Source of the DNA: Brachyspira sp.
GTDB taxonomy: Bacteria; Spirochaetota; Brachyspiria; Brachyspirales; Brachyspiraceae
DNA: 58,699 bases
NCBI RefSeq assembly: GCF_029258575.1
Contig: NZ_JARHYI010000017.1
Coordinates: forward strand, 1 to 58,699
Direction: 5' to 3'
A model generated the notes under the pieces. It ran no database searches and was not told the origin of the DNA. It was given only the letters and a program-made list of their open reading frames with translations. Every line of letters begins with the position of its first letter. The first letter of the stretch is position 1. This document shows, piece after piece, positions 19,943 to 28,812 of this stretch. A program made the position numbers and the translations under genes.

Positions 19943-20659
19943 ATGAATATGAAAAGATTAAGTATCTTGATAACAATGTTAATTCTAACTGTTGCATTCT
20001 TGTTGTTTGCCCAAGATGCGGCTCAGACAGGCGAGCAAACTACTCAAAATCAGGGTCAGACTGAAGGTGGTAATAATTTTATAACAGAAGCTATTACTAA
20101 TTACTTGATAGATGATTTTGAATTTGCTAATACTTGGCAAGCTTCTATGCCTAGAGATTATGGTGTAGTTAGTATCATTCGTCGTGAAGGCGGTCCAGCT
20201 GATATTGTAGCTGAAGGTGCAGAAAATAATAAATATATTTTAGGTGCTAAAGTAGAGTATTTCAGAACTGGTTATCCTTGGTTCTCTGTTACTCCTCCTA
20301 GACCAGTTAAAATCCCTGGTTATACTAAAGAACTTAGTGTTTGGGTAGCAGGACGTAACCATAATAACAAAATGAGTTTCTATATTTATGATATAAACGG
20401 TAAACCTCAGTCAGTTGGTAATGAAGCTCTTAACTTTATGGGTTGGAAAAATATTACTGTTCAGATTCCAGCTAATATAAAACAAGAAGATTTTAGAGGT
20501 CAAGTTGAGCAAGGTATTAGCTTTATGGGTGTACATGTAAAAGTTGATCCTAAAGATTCTTATGGTAAGTATTATATCTACTTCGACCAGTTAATGGCTA
20601 AGACTGATATGTATTTAGAAACTTATAGAGAAGAAGATGACCCATTAGATACTTGGTAA
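19943..20659 (+). CDS. FlaA-family periplasmic flagellar filament sheath protein (2)
   Basis: Second FlaA-type sheath protein, 238 residues, 19 bp after the first. A signal peptide (about 1-23, ending LLFAQ) is followed by a short Gln/Thr/Gly-rich linker and the FlaA fold: LIDDFEFANTWQ, LSVWVAGRNHNNKMSFYIYD, then YYIYFDQLMAKTDMY. The pattern D-F-E-x-x-x-x-W, S-V-W-V-x-G-R-N and Y-x-D-Q is shared with its neighbour, so the two are paralogues with separate sequences. AAGGAG precedes two close in-frame ATG codons (19943 and 19949); either could be used. A strong terminator follows. Confidence 0.85.
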   Translation: MNMKRLSILITMLILTVAFLLFAQDAAQTGEQTTQNQGQTEGGNNFITEAITNYLIDDFEFANTWQASMPRDYGVVSIIRREGGPADIVAEGAENNKYILGAKVEYFRTGYPWFSVTPPRPVKIPGYTKELSVWVAGRNHNNKMSFYIYDINGKPQSVGNEALNFMGWKNITVQIPANIKQEDFRGQVEQGISFMGVHVKVDPKDSYGKYYIYFDQLMAKTDMYLETYREEDDPLDTW

Positions 20660-20684
20660 TTATAAATTAAGTATTTGAAATATT

Positions 20685-20717
20685 AAAAGGTAAGGTGTTT
20701 TATGCCTTACCTTTTTT
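20685..20717 (+). terminator. Rho-independent terminator after the flaA pair
   Basis: A perfect 11-bp stem, AAAAGGTAAGG (20685-20695) with CCTTACCTTTT, has a 9-nt loop and ends in a run of T. It ends the flaA transcript. Confidence 0.92.
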
Positions 20718-20791
20718 ATTATATAAATAGCTTGAAATTAATATCATTATATATTAAACTACTAAAATATATCATTTGAAAAGAGAGTTTT

Positions 20792-20935
20792 ATGTCTACA
20801 ATAAATTTATTGCTTCTTATAGGATTTATATTGCTTGCTATATATTCTATAACTACTAGAATAGTAAATAATAGAGTACCTAAAGATAAGAAAGAAAATG
20901 ATGATAATTATGAAGATCATAATTCAAAAGAGTAA
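20792..20935 (+). CDS. Small single-pass membrane protein, 47 residues
   Basis: A short gene with AAAAGAGAG before ATG 20792. The product has one membrane helix (about residues 4-22, LLLLIGFILLAIY) followed by a charged tail rich in Lys, Asp, Glu and Asn (KDKKENDDNYEDH). It lies 21 bp before the next small membrane protein, so both probably belong to one transcript leading towards mazG. I do not recognise the family; the layout fits a small membrane anchor or regulator. Confidence 0.6.
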   Translation: MSTINLLLLIGFILLAIYSITTRIVNNRVPKDKKENDDNYEDHNSKE

Positions 20936-20956
20936 ATATTTAGAGGATATTAAATT

Positions 20957-21478
20957 ATGGAATTATTTATATATATTGGAATAGCTATTATATGGGGTAT
21001 AGTTAGCTTGATACAGAAAGCAGCTAAAGAAAATAAAAAAACTAAAAGAAAGTCTAAAATAAATAAAAAAATTAAAAGAAAACCTAAAATAAATAAAAAC
21101 TATACACAAAATACTAAAAAATCTAATAAGAATGAAGAAGAAATATTTAGAGAATTACAGAAAAATATTAAGAATTTAAAAAATTATAATGAAGATGTTT
21201 TAAGAGAAAATACACAAAAAGAGGAAGTTTATAGCAGTAATTATGAAACTTCAAATTATAATAGAGAAATGTTAGAATTTCAGGAAAAATATAATTCTAA
21301 AATTATACAAGTAAATAATATAAAAAATGAACAAGATAATATCAATTTTAATAGTGTAGAAAATAAAATACATATCAATTCTATGTTATCTTCTTTGGAT
21401 ATAAAAAAAGCTATTATTTATAATGCCATACTTGAACCAAAAAGAATCAATTATGTAAGAGTAAAAAATAAAAGCTGA
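20957..21478 (+). CDS. Membrane-anchored Lys-rich protein, unknown function
   Basis: The 173 residues have one N-terminal membrane helix (about 3-20), a very basic stretch with two KIKRKPKINK-like repeats (about 30-60), a charged helical middle part that may form a coiled coil, and a conserved-looking end (LDIKKAIIYNAILEPKRINY) that resembles the C-terminus of proteins binding a partner through a short helix. AGAGG lies before the ATG. The basic region next to the membrane suggests contact with phospholipid or nucleic acid; this is inference. It is followed 44 bp later by mazG. Confidence 0.65.
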   Translation: MELFIYIGIAIIWGIVSLIQKAAKENKKTKRKSKINKKIKRKPKINKNYTQNTKKSNKNEEEIFRELQKNIKNLKNYNEDVLRENTQKEEVYSSNYETSNYNREMLEFQEKYNSKIIQVNNIKNEQDNINFNSVENKIHINSMLSSLDIKKAIIYNAILEPKRINYVRVKNKS

Positions 21479-21522
21479 TAATAAGAGTAATTTATATATT
21501 TATGAAATAGAGAGTTTTAATA

Positions 21523-22314
21523 ATGAAATCATTTGAAGAGCTTATATCTGTGATACAAACTTTAAGGGGAGAAAATGGCTGTGCTTGGGATAGAGTGCAG
21601 ACTTTTGATAGTCTTATTCCATGTTTTTTAGAAGAGGCTTATGAACTCGTTGAGGCTATAAGTAATAAAGATTATGAGAATTTGAAAGAGGAACTTGGAG
21701 ATGTGCTTTTGCATGTGGTATTTTTTTCTGAACTTGCAAAAGATAAAAATAAATTCAATATCGATGATGTATGTAAAAATATCAATGAAAAACTTATAAG
21801 AAGACATCCTCATGTATTTGGAGATAGTGAAGTTAAAGATGTTCAGGGTATATTGAAACAATGGGATCAAATAAAAAAAGAAGAGAAGGGTAATGATAGT
21901 AATGAATTTAAAAGTGTTCTTGAAGGAATTCCTAAATCTCTGCCTATAATGGAAAGATCATATAAATTGATGAAAAAAGCTGCAAGTGTTGGTTTTGAAT
22001 ATGAAAATGTTTATGATTCTCTTGCTAAGATAGATGAAGAACTTTTAGAAGTTAAAGAAGCTTATAATGAAAAGGATAAGGAACATTTAGAAGAAGAAAT
22101 TGGAGATTTGATTATGACAGTTCTCGATTTCGCTCGTATGAATAAAATTAATCCAGTGAATTCTCTTATAAAAGTTAATGAGAAATTTAGAAAAAGATTT
22201 AATTATGTAGAAGAAACTGCTTATAAAATGAATAAAAAATTAGAAGACATGTCTTTGGAAGAGATGGATAATCTTTGGAATGAGTATAAAAAGAAAGAAA
22301 GAGAAGTTCAATGA
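21523..22314 (+). CDS. mazG: Nucleoside triphosphate pyrophosphohydrolase MazG
   Basis: Hydrolyses (d)NTPs to the monophosphate and PPi, cleaning the pool of aberrant nucleotides. The 263 residues contain two MazG domains: the first with EEAYELVEAI and EELGDVLLHVVF (about 35-70), the second with DEELLEVKEAY and EEIGDLIMTVLDFAR (about 170-205). These EExxE...ExxD residues bind Mg. The length matches E. coli MazG. Its stop overlaps the start of the glutathione peroxidase gene (ATGA, 22311-22314), so the two are translationally coupled. Confidence 0.95.
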   Translation: MKSFEELISVIQTLRGENGCAWDRVQTFDSLIPCFLEEAYELVEAISNKDYENLKEELGDVLLHVVFFSELAKDKNKFNIDDVCKNINEKLIRRHPHVFGDSEVKDVQGILKQWDQIKKEEKGNDSNEFKSVLEGIPKSLPIMERSYKLMKKAASVGFEYENVYDSLAKIDEELLEVKEAYNEKDKEHLEEEIGDLIMTVLDFARMNKINPVNSLIKVNEKFRKRFNYVEETAYKMNKKLEDMSLEEMDNLWNEYKKKEREVQ

Positions 22315-22784
22315 ATATTTATGATTATAATGTAAAGGATATTAAAGGCAATGATATTTCTTTATCTAAATATAAAGGTAAACTTCTTTTAATAGTAAAT
22401 ACTGCAACAAGATGCGGTTTTACAAATCAGTATAAAGATTTGGAATATATTTATAAAAAATATAAAGATCAAGGTTTTGAAATATTAGATTTTCCATGCA
22501 ATCAATTTTTGAATCAAGCTCCTGAAACTAATGAAGAAATAGATAGTTTTTGTAAACTCAAATACAATACAACATTTGATAGATTTCAAAAAATATATGT
22601 GAAAGGTAAAGGTATAGAAGCTTTATATTCATATCTCATTAATAATAGTAATTATTTTCTCAATAAAAATATAAAATGGAATTTTACTAAATTTTTGATA
22701 AATAGAGAAGGGGATATAATATATAGATTTTCTGCTATTGACCGTATAAATAAAATAATAAAGTATATAGATGAAATTATATAA
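22311..22784 (+). CDS. Glutathione peroxidase family protein (Cys form)
   Basis: Thiol peroxidase that reduces hydrogen peroxide and organic peroxides, in bacteria generally with thioredoxin. The 157 residues carry NTATRCGFTNQY with the catalytic Cys at 35 (Sec in mammalian enzymes), the FPCNQF motif (Gln at 65 region) and W-N-F-T-K-F, giving the catalytic Cys-Gln-Trp-Asn set. No signal peptide, so it is cytoplasmic. The 4-bp overlap with mazG suggests a joint response to oxidative damage (oxidised nucleotides and peroxides), which is inference from coupling alone. Confidence 0.93.
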   Translation: MNIYDYNVKDIKGNDISLSKYKGKLLLIVNTATRCGFTNQYKDLEYIYKKYKDQGFEILDFPCNQFLNQAPETNEEIDSFCKLKYNTTFDRFQKIYVKGKGIEALYSYLINNSNYFLNKNIKWNFTKFLINREGDIIYRFSAIDRINKIIKYIDEII

Positions 22785-22865
22785 TTAATAGTAATATAAA
22801 ATATACTTTTACTCCTTTTATATAATTATTTTATTGATTTTTTATATAGATATAATAATATTTTA

Positions 22866-22894
22866 TTGCAAGAATTTTAAGTTTGTATTATAAT
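22866..22894 (+). promoter_or_regulatory. Promoter of the ankyrin-repeat gene
   Basis: TTGCAA (22866-22871), a 17-bp spacer and TATAAT (22889-22894), 30 bp before the start codon at 22925. It supports the shorter reading of the gene. Confidence 0.6.
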
Positions 22895-22924
22895 ATCCAA
22901 ACTTATAATTTAGAGGTATTTTTG

Positions 22925-23353
22925 ATGTCTATTAATAGTAGTTTATACAAAAGATCAAAATTATATGATTTAATTTCTAAAATTATAAAAAAGAAAGATG
23001 ATGAAAATTTTCAGTTAAAAGAGCATATAGATAGATTATTTGAACTTATAGATAAGAGTACTCAAGAAGAAGTGAATTATGCAGATAATAAGATAAGTTG
23101 TCTTCATTTAGCAGTTCAAATAGATAATGCTGATGTAGTTGCTGCTTTAATCTCTAAAGGTGCTAATGTGAATGCTATTAATGATAGGGGAGTTAGCCCA
23201 TTGCATACAGCTATTATAAAAAATCAGTCTGAAGATATTATTAAAGTGCTATTGGATAATGGTGCTGATTATAATATTGAAGAAGCTAATTTTTCAGCTC
23301 TTGCTCTAGCAGAAATTATGAATGTTCCATATATGCATTTATTTAAAAAATAA
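22925..23353 (+). CDS. Ankyrin-repeat protein
   Basis: The 142-residue protein starts at ATG 22925, where GAGG is 9 bp upstream and a promoter lies just before; the longer frame from 22883 would start inside that promoter. Residues about 53-135 form two to three ankyrin repeats (CLHLAVQIDNADVVAALISK, GANVNAI, then PLHTAI and GADYNI). The N-terminal 50 residues are charged and helical. No signal peptide, so a cytoplasmic protein-binding adaptor is likely. Brachyspira genomes are known to be rich in ankyrin proteins; partners are unknown. Confidence 0.85.
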   Translation: MSINSSLYKRSKLYDLISKIIKKKDDENFQLKEHIDRLFELIDKSTQEEVNYADNKISCLHLAVQIDNADVVAALISKGANVNAINDRGVSPLHTAIIKNQSEDIIKVLLDNGADYNIEEANFSALALAEIMNVPYMHLFKK

Positions 23354-23428
23354 TTTATATATTTCTGTTTTATGATCTATTATATTATAGAAATTATAAT
23401 CATAAATATGTATCAATTATAAAGTATT

Positions 23429-23765
23429 TTATCTCAAATATGTACTGTCTTTCTATAAAAATAACTTATGATTATCTTTATTTACAATTAAAGTATATAT
23501 CTCATTAACATCTATTTGATTTACAGCATTAAATTTATATTTTCTGTATATTCAATTCTATCTATCTCATATTTGAATATAGGATAATTAGAACTTTTAA
23601 ATCTTCTTCTATCTAGGAGCTATATAGATAAAATCAACTAATTTAGCTTTTACTTTTACACCATTTTGTATATTTTTTATATTAATAAATATTTATAAAC
23701 CCTATTACAAACATTAAAACAGCAAATGAATAAAACATACTAAAATCTTTATAAATTCTATTCAT
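23429..23765 (-). pseudogene. Decayed DUF3592-like membrane protein
   Basis: From ATG 23765 the minus strand reads MNRIYKDFSMFYSFAVLMFV (a membrane helix) and then breaks. Pieces in other frames continue the protein: NGVKVKAKLVDFIYIAPR, SSNYPIFKYEIDRIEYTE, KYKFNAVNQIDVNEIYTLIV and an end KDSTYLR after an in-frame TAG. The pattern (A-x-V-D-F, YPxFxYxxD, G/A-x-x-Y-x-x-NPxxxxE) is like DUF3592 proteins. At least three frameshifts and one nonsense codon exist, so this is not functional. Confidence 0.55.
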
Positions 23766-23924
23766 ACAGTTCTCTAAAATTATAATATATAAAAATCAAA
23801 ATTGTTATAAAAAATAATTGAAATTGATTATATATTTTATTAAAATAAAATCATTAACATTGAATAAATTATTTTTATACTTTAAAGTGCATTGCAAATA
23901 AATTATGTCTAGTATCTTTATAAA

Positions 23925-24571
23925 AATGTTTCTTCTATAGAAACTTGTGATAGTAATGATACAGTTTTAAACTCATCTAATCTATTAATAGAAAATGTTA
24001 TATTGGAAAAGAATAAAAAAAGCTGATGATATAATATATGCTTTTGGATATTTTTATATATGGGACTTATAAATACAGTCATCATTTATTTCAAATATTT
24101 ACTAGAAATTTACCTCAAGTTCATAATATGGAATTATCTGAATTGCTTACGAGTCTTTATGAGATTTGGAAAAATTTAAATAATGAAGTTGTATATTATA
24201 GTTCTATGACAGCAATGTGAGAATTATTCAAAATAGGTTGTACAACTTGTTTTGATCATCATTATTTATTTCCAAAAACAGATAGTATATTAGATTCTCA
24301 ATTTGTAGCAGCAAAAGATTTAGGCATTAGAATGTATGCTTCAAAAGGAAGCAGGAGCTTAGTAAAAAAGACAGTTGACTTTCGCCAGATTCTGTAGTTT
24401 ACTTATTAGATGATATATTAAAGGATTTTCAAAGAGCGGTAGAAAATACTGTAGATTATACTTAGTTAATGGAAAAAATATTGTAAAAGATAGTACAATA
24501 CAAATATAGATGAGAATAAAATATATAATATCTCTAATGAAACCGAAAATAAATATCTTTTAAATAAATAA
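23925..24571 (+). pseudogene. Decayed amidohydrolase (8-oxoguanine deaminase-like) with internal deletion
   Basis: Pieces of a TIM-barrel amidohydrolase can be read in order on the plus strand: an N-terminal LNSSNLLIENVI, then GLINT and HHLFQIFTRNLPQVHNMELS, YEIWKNLNNEVVYYSSMTAM (ending in TGA), TTCFDHHYLFPKTDSILDSQ, AAKDLGIRMYASKGS, and a C-terminal LVNGKNIVKDSTI. The metal-binding H-x-H and the order fit cytosine/8-oxoguanine deaminase relatives of about 450 residues, but the middle (metal and substrate residues) is gone and there are several frameshifts. An internal stretch in frame at 24038-24220 is only a remnant. Confidence 0.6.
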
Positions 24572-24587
24572 TTTTTCATTTTTTATA

Positions 24588-24615
24588 TTGACAAATTAAA
24601 TTATTAGTTTATAAT
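24588..24615 (+). promoter_or_regulatory. Promoter of the tetR-ABC exporter operon
   Basis: TTGACA (24588-24593), a 16-bp spacer and TATAAT (24610-24615). The first palindromic operator starts at the last base of the -10 box, so repressor and polymerase would compete directly. Confidence 0.75.
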
Positions 24616-24627
24616 GAACAATGTTCA
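24615..24627 (+). promoter_or_regulatory. TetR-type operator 1 (TGAACAATGTTCA)
   Basis: Perfect inverted repeat TGAACA-A-TGTTCA overlapping the -10 box. The same 13-mer occurs again at 24682-24694. Sites of this form are usual for TetR-family repressors, and the regulator is the first gene of the transcript, so autoregulation is the natural reading. Confidence 0.7.
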
Positions 24628-24681
24628 ATATAAAGGTGTGTATGAATTCCTTAATTATTGGATTTTTATTTTAAATTAAAA

Positions 24682-24694
24682 TGAACAATGTTCA
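24682..24694 (+). promoter_or_regulatory. TetR-type operator 2 (TGAACAATGTTCA)
   Basis: An exact second copy of operator 1, centred 67 bp downstream, about 30 bp before the tetR start at 24726. Two identical sites could allow cooperative binding or a roadblock to transcription. An in-frame ATG lies at 24681 at the edge of this site, which argues against 24681 as the protein start. Confidence 0.65.
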
Positions 24695-24725
24695 GTTATG
24701 TTTGTTAAATGAAAGGAATAATTTT

Positions 24726-25283
24726 ATGAATAATATTGTAACTTCAAAAGAAGAAATTCTTAGGGTGAGTAGGGAGTTTATTAAGAAAAATGGATTTAAT
24801 GCCATTAATATGCGTTCTTTGGCTGAAGCAACTAATATTGCAGTAGGTTCTCTTTATAATTATTTTAAATCAAAAGAGGAACTTACTATTTCTGTTATTG
24901 TAAGTGTATGGTTTGATATACTTCATCCTTCAAATGTATGTTTAGAATCAGATAATTTCATTAATATAATAGATACAATTTTTACTTGTTTAGATAAGGG
25001 AAATAAAAAATATCCCAACTTCTTTTCTATGCATTCTACAATGATGTTTGGAAAAAATAAGAATAAGGGTATAGAGATGATGAATCATATAAAAAAGCAT
25101 ATTAAAGATGGTTTATATAAAACTTTAATGAATGACAAGAAAGTAAGAGAAGATGCATTTAATGATCATTTTACGACTGATAAATTTATAGACATTATAT
25201 TTGCCATTATTGTTACTTATATGATGAATGGAAATTATGATAGCTCTTCTATAAAAGAAATAATTAGAAGAACTATTTATTAA
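24726..25283 (+). CDS. TetR-family transcriptional regulator
   Basis: DNA-binding repressor of 185 residues. ATG 24726 is chosen because GAAAGGA is about 7 bp upstream, while the upstream in-frame ATG at 24681 lies in operator 2 and has no ribosome binding site. The N-terminal helix-turn-helix (about 8-50) is typical: FIKKNGFNAINMRSLAEATN then GSLYNYFKSKEEL. The C-terminal ligand-binding part is diverged. The next gene begins 27 bp downstream, so the regulator probably controls the ABC exporter pair and itself. The ligand is likely the exporter's substrate, which is unknown. Confidence 0.9.
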   Translation: MNNIVTSKEEILRVSREFIKKNGFNAINMRSLAEATNIAVGSLYNYFKSKEELTISVIVSVWFDILHPSNVCLESDNFINIIDTIFTCLDKGNKKYPNFFSMHSTMMFGKNKNKGIEMMNHIKKHIKDGLYKTLMNDKKVREDAFNDHFTTDKFIDIIFAIIVTYMMNGNYDSSSIKEIIRRTIY

Positions 25284-25310
25284 TATATAAATAAAAATAA
25301 AGGATATTAT

Positions 25311-27059
25311 ATGATAAATAAAAGGCTTATATCTTTAATGGGAAATGCCAAAAAATATATAGCTTGGCATGTTATAATACAGCTTGCAAATTTGGCTCTT
25401 AATATAACCGCTGTATTTTTTATGGCTGATATTATACAAAAGGCAGCTCAAGGAAACATTATAAAAAGTGATATAATAAAAGTTTCAATTGCTATTTTGA
25501 TTATAGTAATATTGAGATTTAGATTCAATATTTTAATGGCTAATATGTCGTACAATGCTTCTGGAAGAGTTAAGCAAACTTTAAGAGAAAAAATATATTC
25601 AAAACTTCTAACATTAGGAAGCAGGTATAAAGAAAAATTTTCAACAAGCGAGATAGTACAAATATCTATGGAAGGTGTTGATCAATTAGAAATATATTTT
25701 GGACGCTATTTACCTCAATTCTTTTATAGTATGATAGCTCCTATAGTTCTTTTTGCTGTACTTTCTACTATCAGTATAAAATCAGCAGCTTTACTTTTAA
25801 TATGTTTTCCTCTTATACCTATATCAATAGTTGCTATAGTTAAAATTGCCAAAAAGATATTAAAAAAATATTGGGGAAGTTATAGTGATTTGGGAGAGAT
25901 ATTTTTAGAAGATGTTCAGGGACTTACAACTTTAAAAATATATAAGGCAGATGAAAAGAAAAATGAAGAGATGAATATAGAAGCTGAAAAATTTAGAATC
26001 GCTACTATGAATCTTTTATTTATGCAACTTAATTCTATAACTATAATGGATATAATAGCGTACGGTGGAGCAGCTTTAGGGGTAATAATTTCTGTACTTG
26101 AATATATGAAAGGAAATATTAATTTAGCTGGTACATTTTCTATAATAATGCTTTCTGCTGAATTTTTTATTCCTTTAAGACTTTTAGGTTCATTCTTCCA
26201 TATAGCTATGAATGGAATATCAGCAAGCGATAAAATGTTTGAAATACTTGATATGAAAAAAGATGATAAAAGAATAAATAATATAAACAGAGATAATGAA
26301 AAAATTACTTTTAAAGATGTTAGTTTTGCATACAATGAAGATAAAACTATACTAAAAAATATCAATATGACAATAAAAGAAAAATCATTTGTATCTATAG
26401 TAGGAGTATCTGGTTCTGGTAAAAGTACAATTGCTGGATTAATAACTTTGAGAAATGAAGATTATAACGGCTCTATAAAGATTGGAGATATAGAACTTTC
26501 TACAATCAATAAAGATGATTTATATAAAAAAATAGTTTCAGTTGATCATAATAGTTATTTATTTGAAGGTAGTGTATATGATAATTTGAAAATGGCTGGA
26601 GATAATATAACAGAAAATCAAATGAATGAAGTTTTAAAGCAGGTTGAACTTTATGATTTTTTACAGTCTGAAAACGGACTTGATACAAAGATAATGGAAA
26701 AAGCTGCCAATTTATCAGGAGGACAAAAGCAGAGATTAGCTTTGGCTAGAGCAATACTTTTTGATGCGGATATATATATATTTGATGAGGCTACTTCAAA
26801 TGTTGATGTTGAAAGTGAGGAGAGTATTATGAGGATAATAAGAAATATAGCTAAAGAAAAAACAGTTATACTTATATCTCATAGACTTTATAATTGTATT
26901 CTTTCGGATCATATATATTTCTTGAAAGACGGTATTGTAATGGAAGAGGGTACTCATAATCAATTAATGAATTTAGACGGAGAGTATGCTAAAATTTTTA
27001 ATGAACAGACTAATTTAGAAAGCATAACTAAAGGTGAAAATTTTAGTATTGCTATTTAA
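25311..27059 (+). CDS. ABC exporter half-transporter (CydD-like)
   Basis: Permease fused to ATPase, 582 residues. Six membrane helices lie in the first about 300 residues, followed by the nucleotide-binding domain with Walker A GVSGSGKST (about 364), signature LSGGQKQR (about 469), Walker B IYIFDEAT and the switch ISHRL. It forms a pair with the next gene; the two halves differ in sequence, so they make a heterodimer. The general plan is like CydDC (thiol exporters) and related drug exporters. The TetR neighbour with its two operators makes a detoxification or efflux role plausible; the substrate cannot be told. Confidence 0.88.
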   Translation: MINKRLISLMGNAKKYIAWHVIIQLANLALNITAVFFMADIIQKAAQGNIIKSDIIKVSIAILIIVILRFRFNILMANMSYNASGRVKQTLREKIYSKLLTLGSRYKEKFSTSEIVQISMEGVDQLEIYFGRYLPQFFYSMIAPIVLFAVLSTISIKSAALLLICFPLIPISIVAIVKIAKKILKKYWGSYSDLGEIFLEDVQGLTTLKIYKADEKKNEEMNIEAEKFRIATMNLLFMQLNSITIMDIIAYGGAALGVIISVLEYMKGNINLAGTFSIIMLSAEFFIPLRLLGSFFHIAMNGISASDKMFEILDMKKDDKRINNINRDNEKITFKDVSFAYNEDKTILKNINMTIKEKSFVSIVGVSGSGKSTIAGLITLRNEDYNGSIKIGDIELSTINKDDLYKKIVSVDHNSYLFEGSVYDNLKMAGDNITENQMNEVLKQVELYDFLQSENGLDTKIMEKAANLSGGQKQRLALARAILFDADIYIFDEATSNVDVESEESIMRIIRNIAKEKTVILISHRLYNCILSDHIYFLKDGIVMEEGTHNQLMNLDGEYAKIFNEQTNLESITKGENFSIAI

Positions 27060-27091
27060 AAATTTAAAATATTATACAATAGGAGTTTATA

Positions 27092-28750
27092 ATGAGAAGA
27101 AGCGGTATAAGAATTATGGCGGAACTTATCGGTTTAATTGCTCCGCTTATGCATGTTATGATACTTGCAATAACTACAGGGGTATTAGGTTTTTTATGTG
27201 CTATATTCATAACTATATTGGGTGGATACGCTATATTAACATATTTAGGATTAAGTTCTGTATTTACTATAAAAACAATATTCATAGCTGTTTTAATACT
27301 TGCGGTGTCAAGGGGAATACTCCATTATATAGAACAGCTTAGCAATCATTTTATAGCATTCAAATTATTAGCATTAATGAGAGATAAAGTTTTCAAGGCT
27401 TTAAGAAAATTATCTCCAGCAAAACTTGAGGGCAGGGATAAAGGAAATTTAATAGCATTAATTACAAGCGATATAGAATTATTAGAAGTATTTTATGCTC
27501 ATACTATTTCTCCTATAGCTATTGGAGTGTTAACATCTATTATAATGACAATCTTTATAGGAAGTTTTAATATTATATTAGGTGCTATAGCTCTTTTGGC
27601 TTATTTTACAATAGGTTTTATCATTCCTTATTTTTCATCAAAGTTTGGTAAGAATGACGGTATGATTTATAGAGATGATTTTGGAAAATTAAATAGTTAT
27701 TTTCTAGATAGTTTATGGGGAATAAAAGAGATACTTCAATTCGGATATGGTGAAAAAAGAAGTAAAAATATAGAAACTAAAACTGATGATTTAATGTATT
27801 TAAATAAAAAGTTAAAAAAATACGAAGGCGTTATATCTGGTTTAACAACTTCTTCAGTGTCAATATTTACTTTGGCTGTGCTTATTGCAAGTATTATGAT
27901 ATCAAAAGATACTAATTTAAATTTCGTAAATATTATAATTCCAACTATGGCAATGGCTAGTTCATTCGGACCTGTTATAGCATTGAGTAATTTATCTAAT
28001 AATCTATTTATGACTTTGGCTAGCGGAGAGAGAGTATTAAATTTACTTGCAGAAAAACCTATTGTAGAAGAAGTTTATAATGGTAAAAAAGATTTAACTT
28101 TTAATGGTGTTGAATGTGAAGATGTGTATTTTGATTATGAAGGAGATAATATATTAAGTGATTATAATTTGGATATAGAGTCTAATAAAATAATAGGCAT
28201 AAGTGGAAAAAGTGGAAGCGGTAAATCTACTCTTCTAAAATTGTTTATGCGTTTTTGGGATACAAGAGAAGGTAATATAAAAATATCCGATACAAATATA
28301 AAAGATATTAATACCGACACTTTAAGAGATATGGAAAGTTATGTAACTCAGGAAACTTCTATCTTTAAAGATACTATAGAAAATAATATAAAAATAGCAA
28401 ACAATAACGCCACTCATGAAGAAGTTGTAGAAGCTTGTAAAAAAGCATCTTTACATGATTTTATAATGACTTTACCTAATGGATACCAAACAAATGTGGG
28501 AGAACTTGGAGATACATTATCTGGAGGTGAAAAACAGAGAATAGGTATAGCTAGAAGTTTTTTACACAAAGCTCCTTTTATACTACTTGATGAACCTACA
28601 AGTAATTTGGATAGTTTGAATGAAGCTGTTATATTAAAATCAATAAAAGATAATAGCAAAGATAGAACTGTTGTACTTGTTTCTCATAGGCTTTCAACTC
28701 TAAATATAGCAGATAAAGTTTATAAGATGAAAACTGATAGAGTAAGTTAA
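27092..28750 (+). CDS. ABC exporter half-transporter (CydC-like)
   Basis: Partner of the preceding gene, 552 residues, starting 32 bp later with AGGAG before ATG. The first about 310 residues hold six membrane helices. The ATPase domain has Walker A GKSGSGKST (about 371), signature LSGGEKQR (about 476), Walker B FILLDEPT and VSHRL. Both ATPase sites look complete, so no degenerate site is seen as in many heterodimeric exporters. The opening MAELIGLIAPLMHVMILAI is typical of CydC-like proteins. The gene ends the operon at a strong bidirectional terminator. Confidence 0.88.
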   Translation: MRRSGIRIMAELIGLIAPLMHVMILAITTGVLGFLCAIFITILGGYAILTYLGLSSVFTIKTIFIAVLILAVSRGILHYIEQLSNHFIAFKLLALMRDKVFKALRKLSPAKLEGRDKGNLIALITSDIELLEVFYAHTISPIAIGVLTSIIMTIFIGSFNIILGAIALLAYFTIGFIIPYFSSKFGKNDGMIYRDDFGKLNSYFLDSLWGIKEILQFGYGEKRSKNIETKTDDLMYLNKKLKKYEGVISGLTTSSVSIFTLAVLIASIMISKDTNLNFVNIIIPTMAMASSFGPVIALSNLSNNLFMTLASGERVLNLLAEKPIVEEVYNGKKDLTFNGVECEDVYFDYEGDNILSDYNLDIESNKIIGISGKSGSGKSTLLKLFMRFWDTREGNIKISDTNIKDINTDTLRDMESYVTQETSIFKDTIENNIKIANNNATHEEVVEACKKASLHDFIMTLPNGYQTNVGELGDTLSGGEKQRIGIARSFLHKAPFILLDEPTSNLDSLNEAVILKSIKDNSKDRTVVLVSHRLSTLNIADKVYKMKTDRVS

Positions 28751-28761
28751 TTTAAAAATAA

Positions 28762-28795
28762 AAAATCCAAGTATATTTTTGTATACTTGGATTTT
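28762..28795. terminator. Bidirectional terminator between the ABC exporter and potD
   Basis: A perfect 14-bp stem AAAATCCAAGTATA / TATACTTGGATTTT with a 6-nt loop. It has A-rich sequence on the left and T-rich on the right, so it can terminate transcription from both convergent operons. Confidence 0.92.
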
Positions 28796-28812
28796 AGTAT
28801 TAATTATCTTTA

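Noticed and set aside
24681-24725. Earlier start of the TetR regulator at 24681
   Set aside because: It overlaps the second operator and has no RBS; 24726 has one.
25916-26365. A 149-codon frame antisense to the first ABC exporter
   Set aside because: It has low-complexity Ser/Ile/Phe composition typical of antisense to AT-rich coding DNA, and the sense gene is certain.
27034-27342. A 102-codon frame across the junction of the two ABC genes
   Set aside because: It overlaps the clearly coding second gene in another frame and encodes a Tyr/Asn/Cys-rich nonsense sequence.
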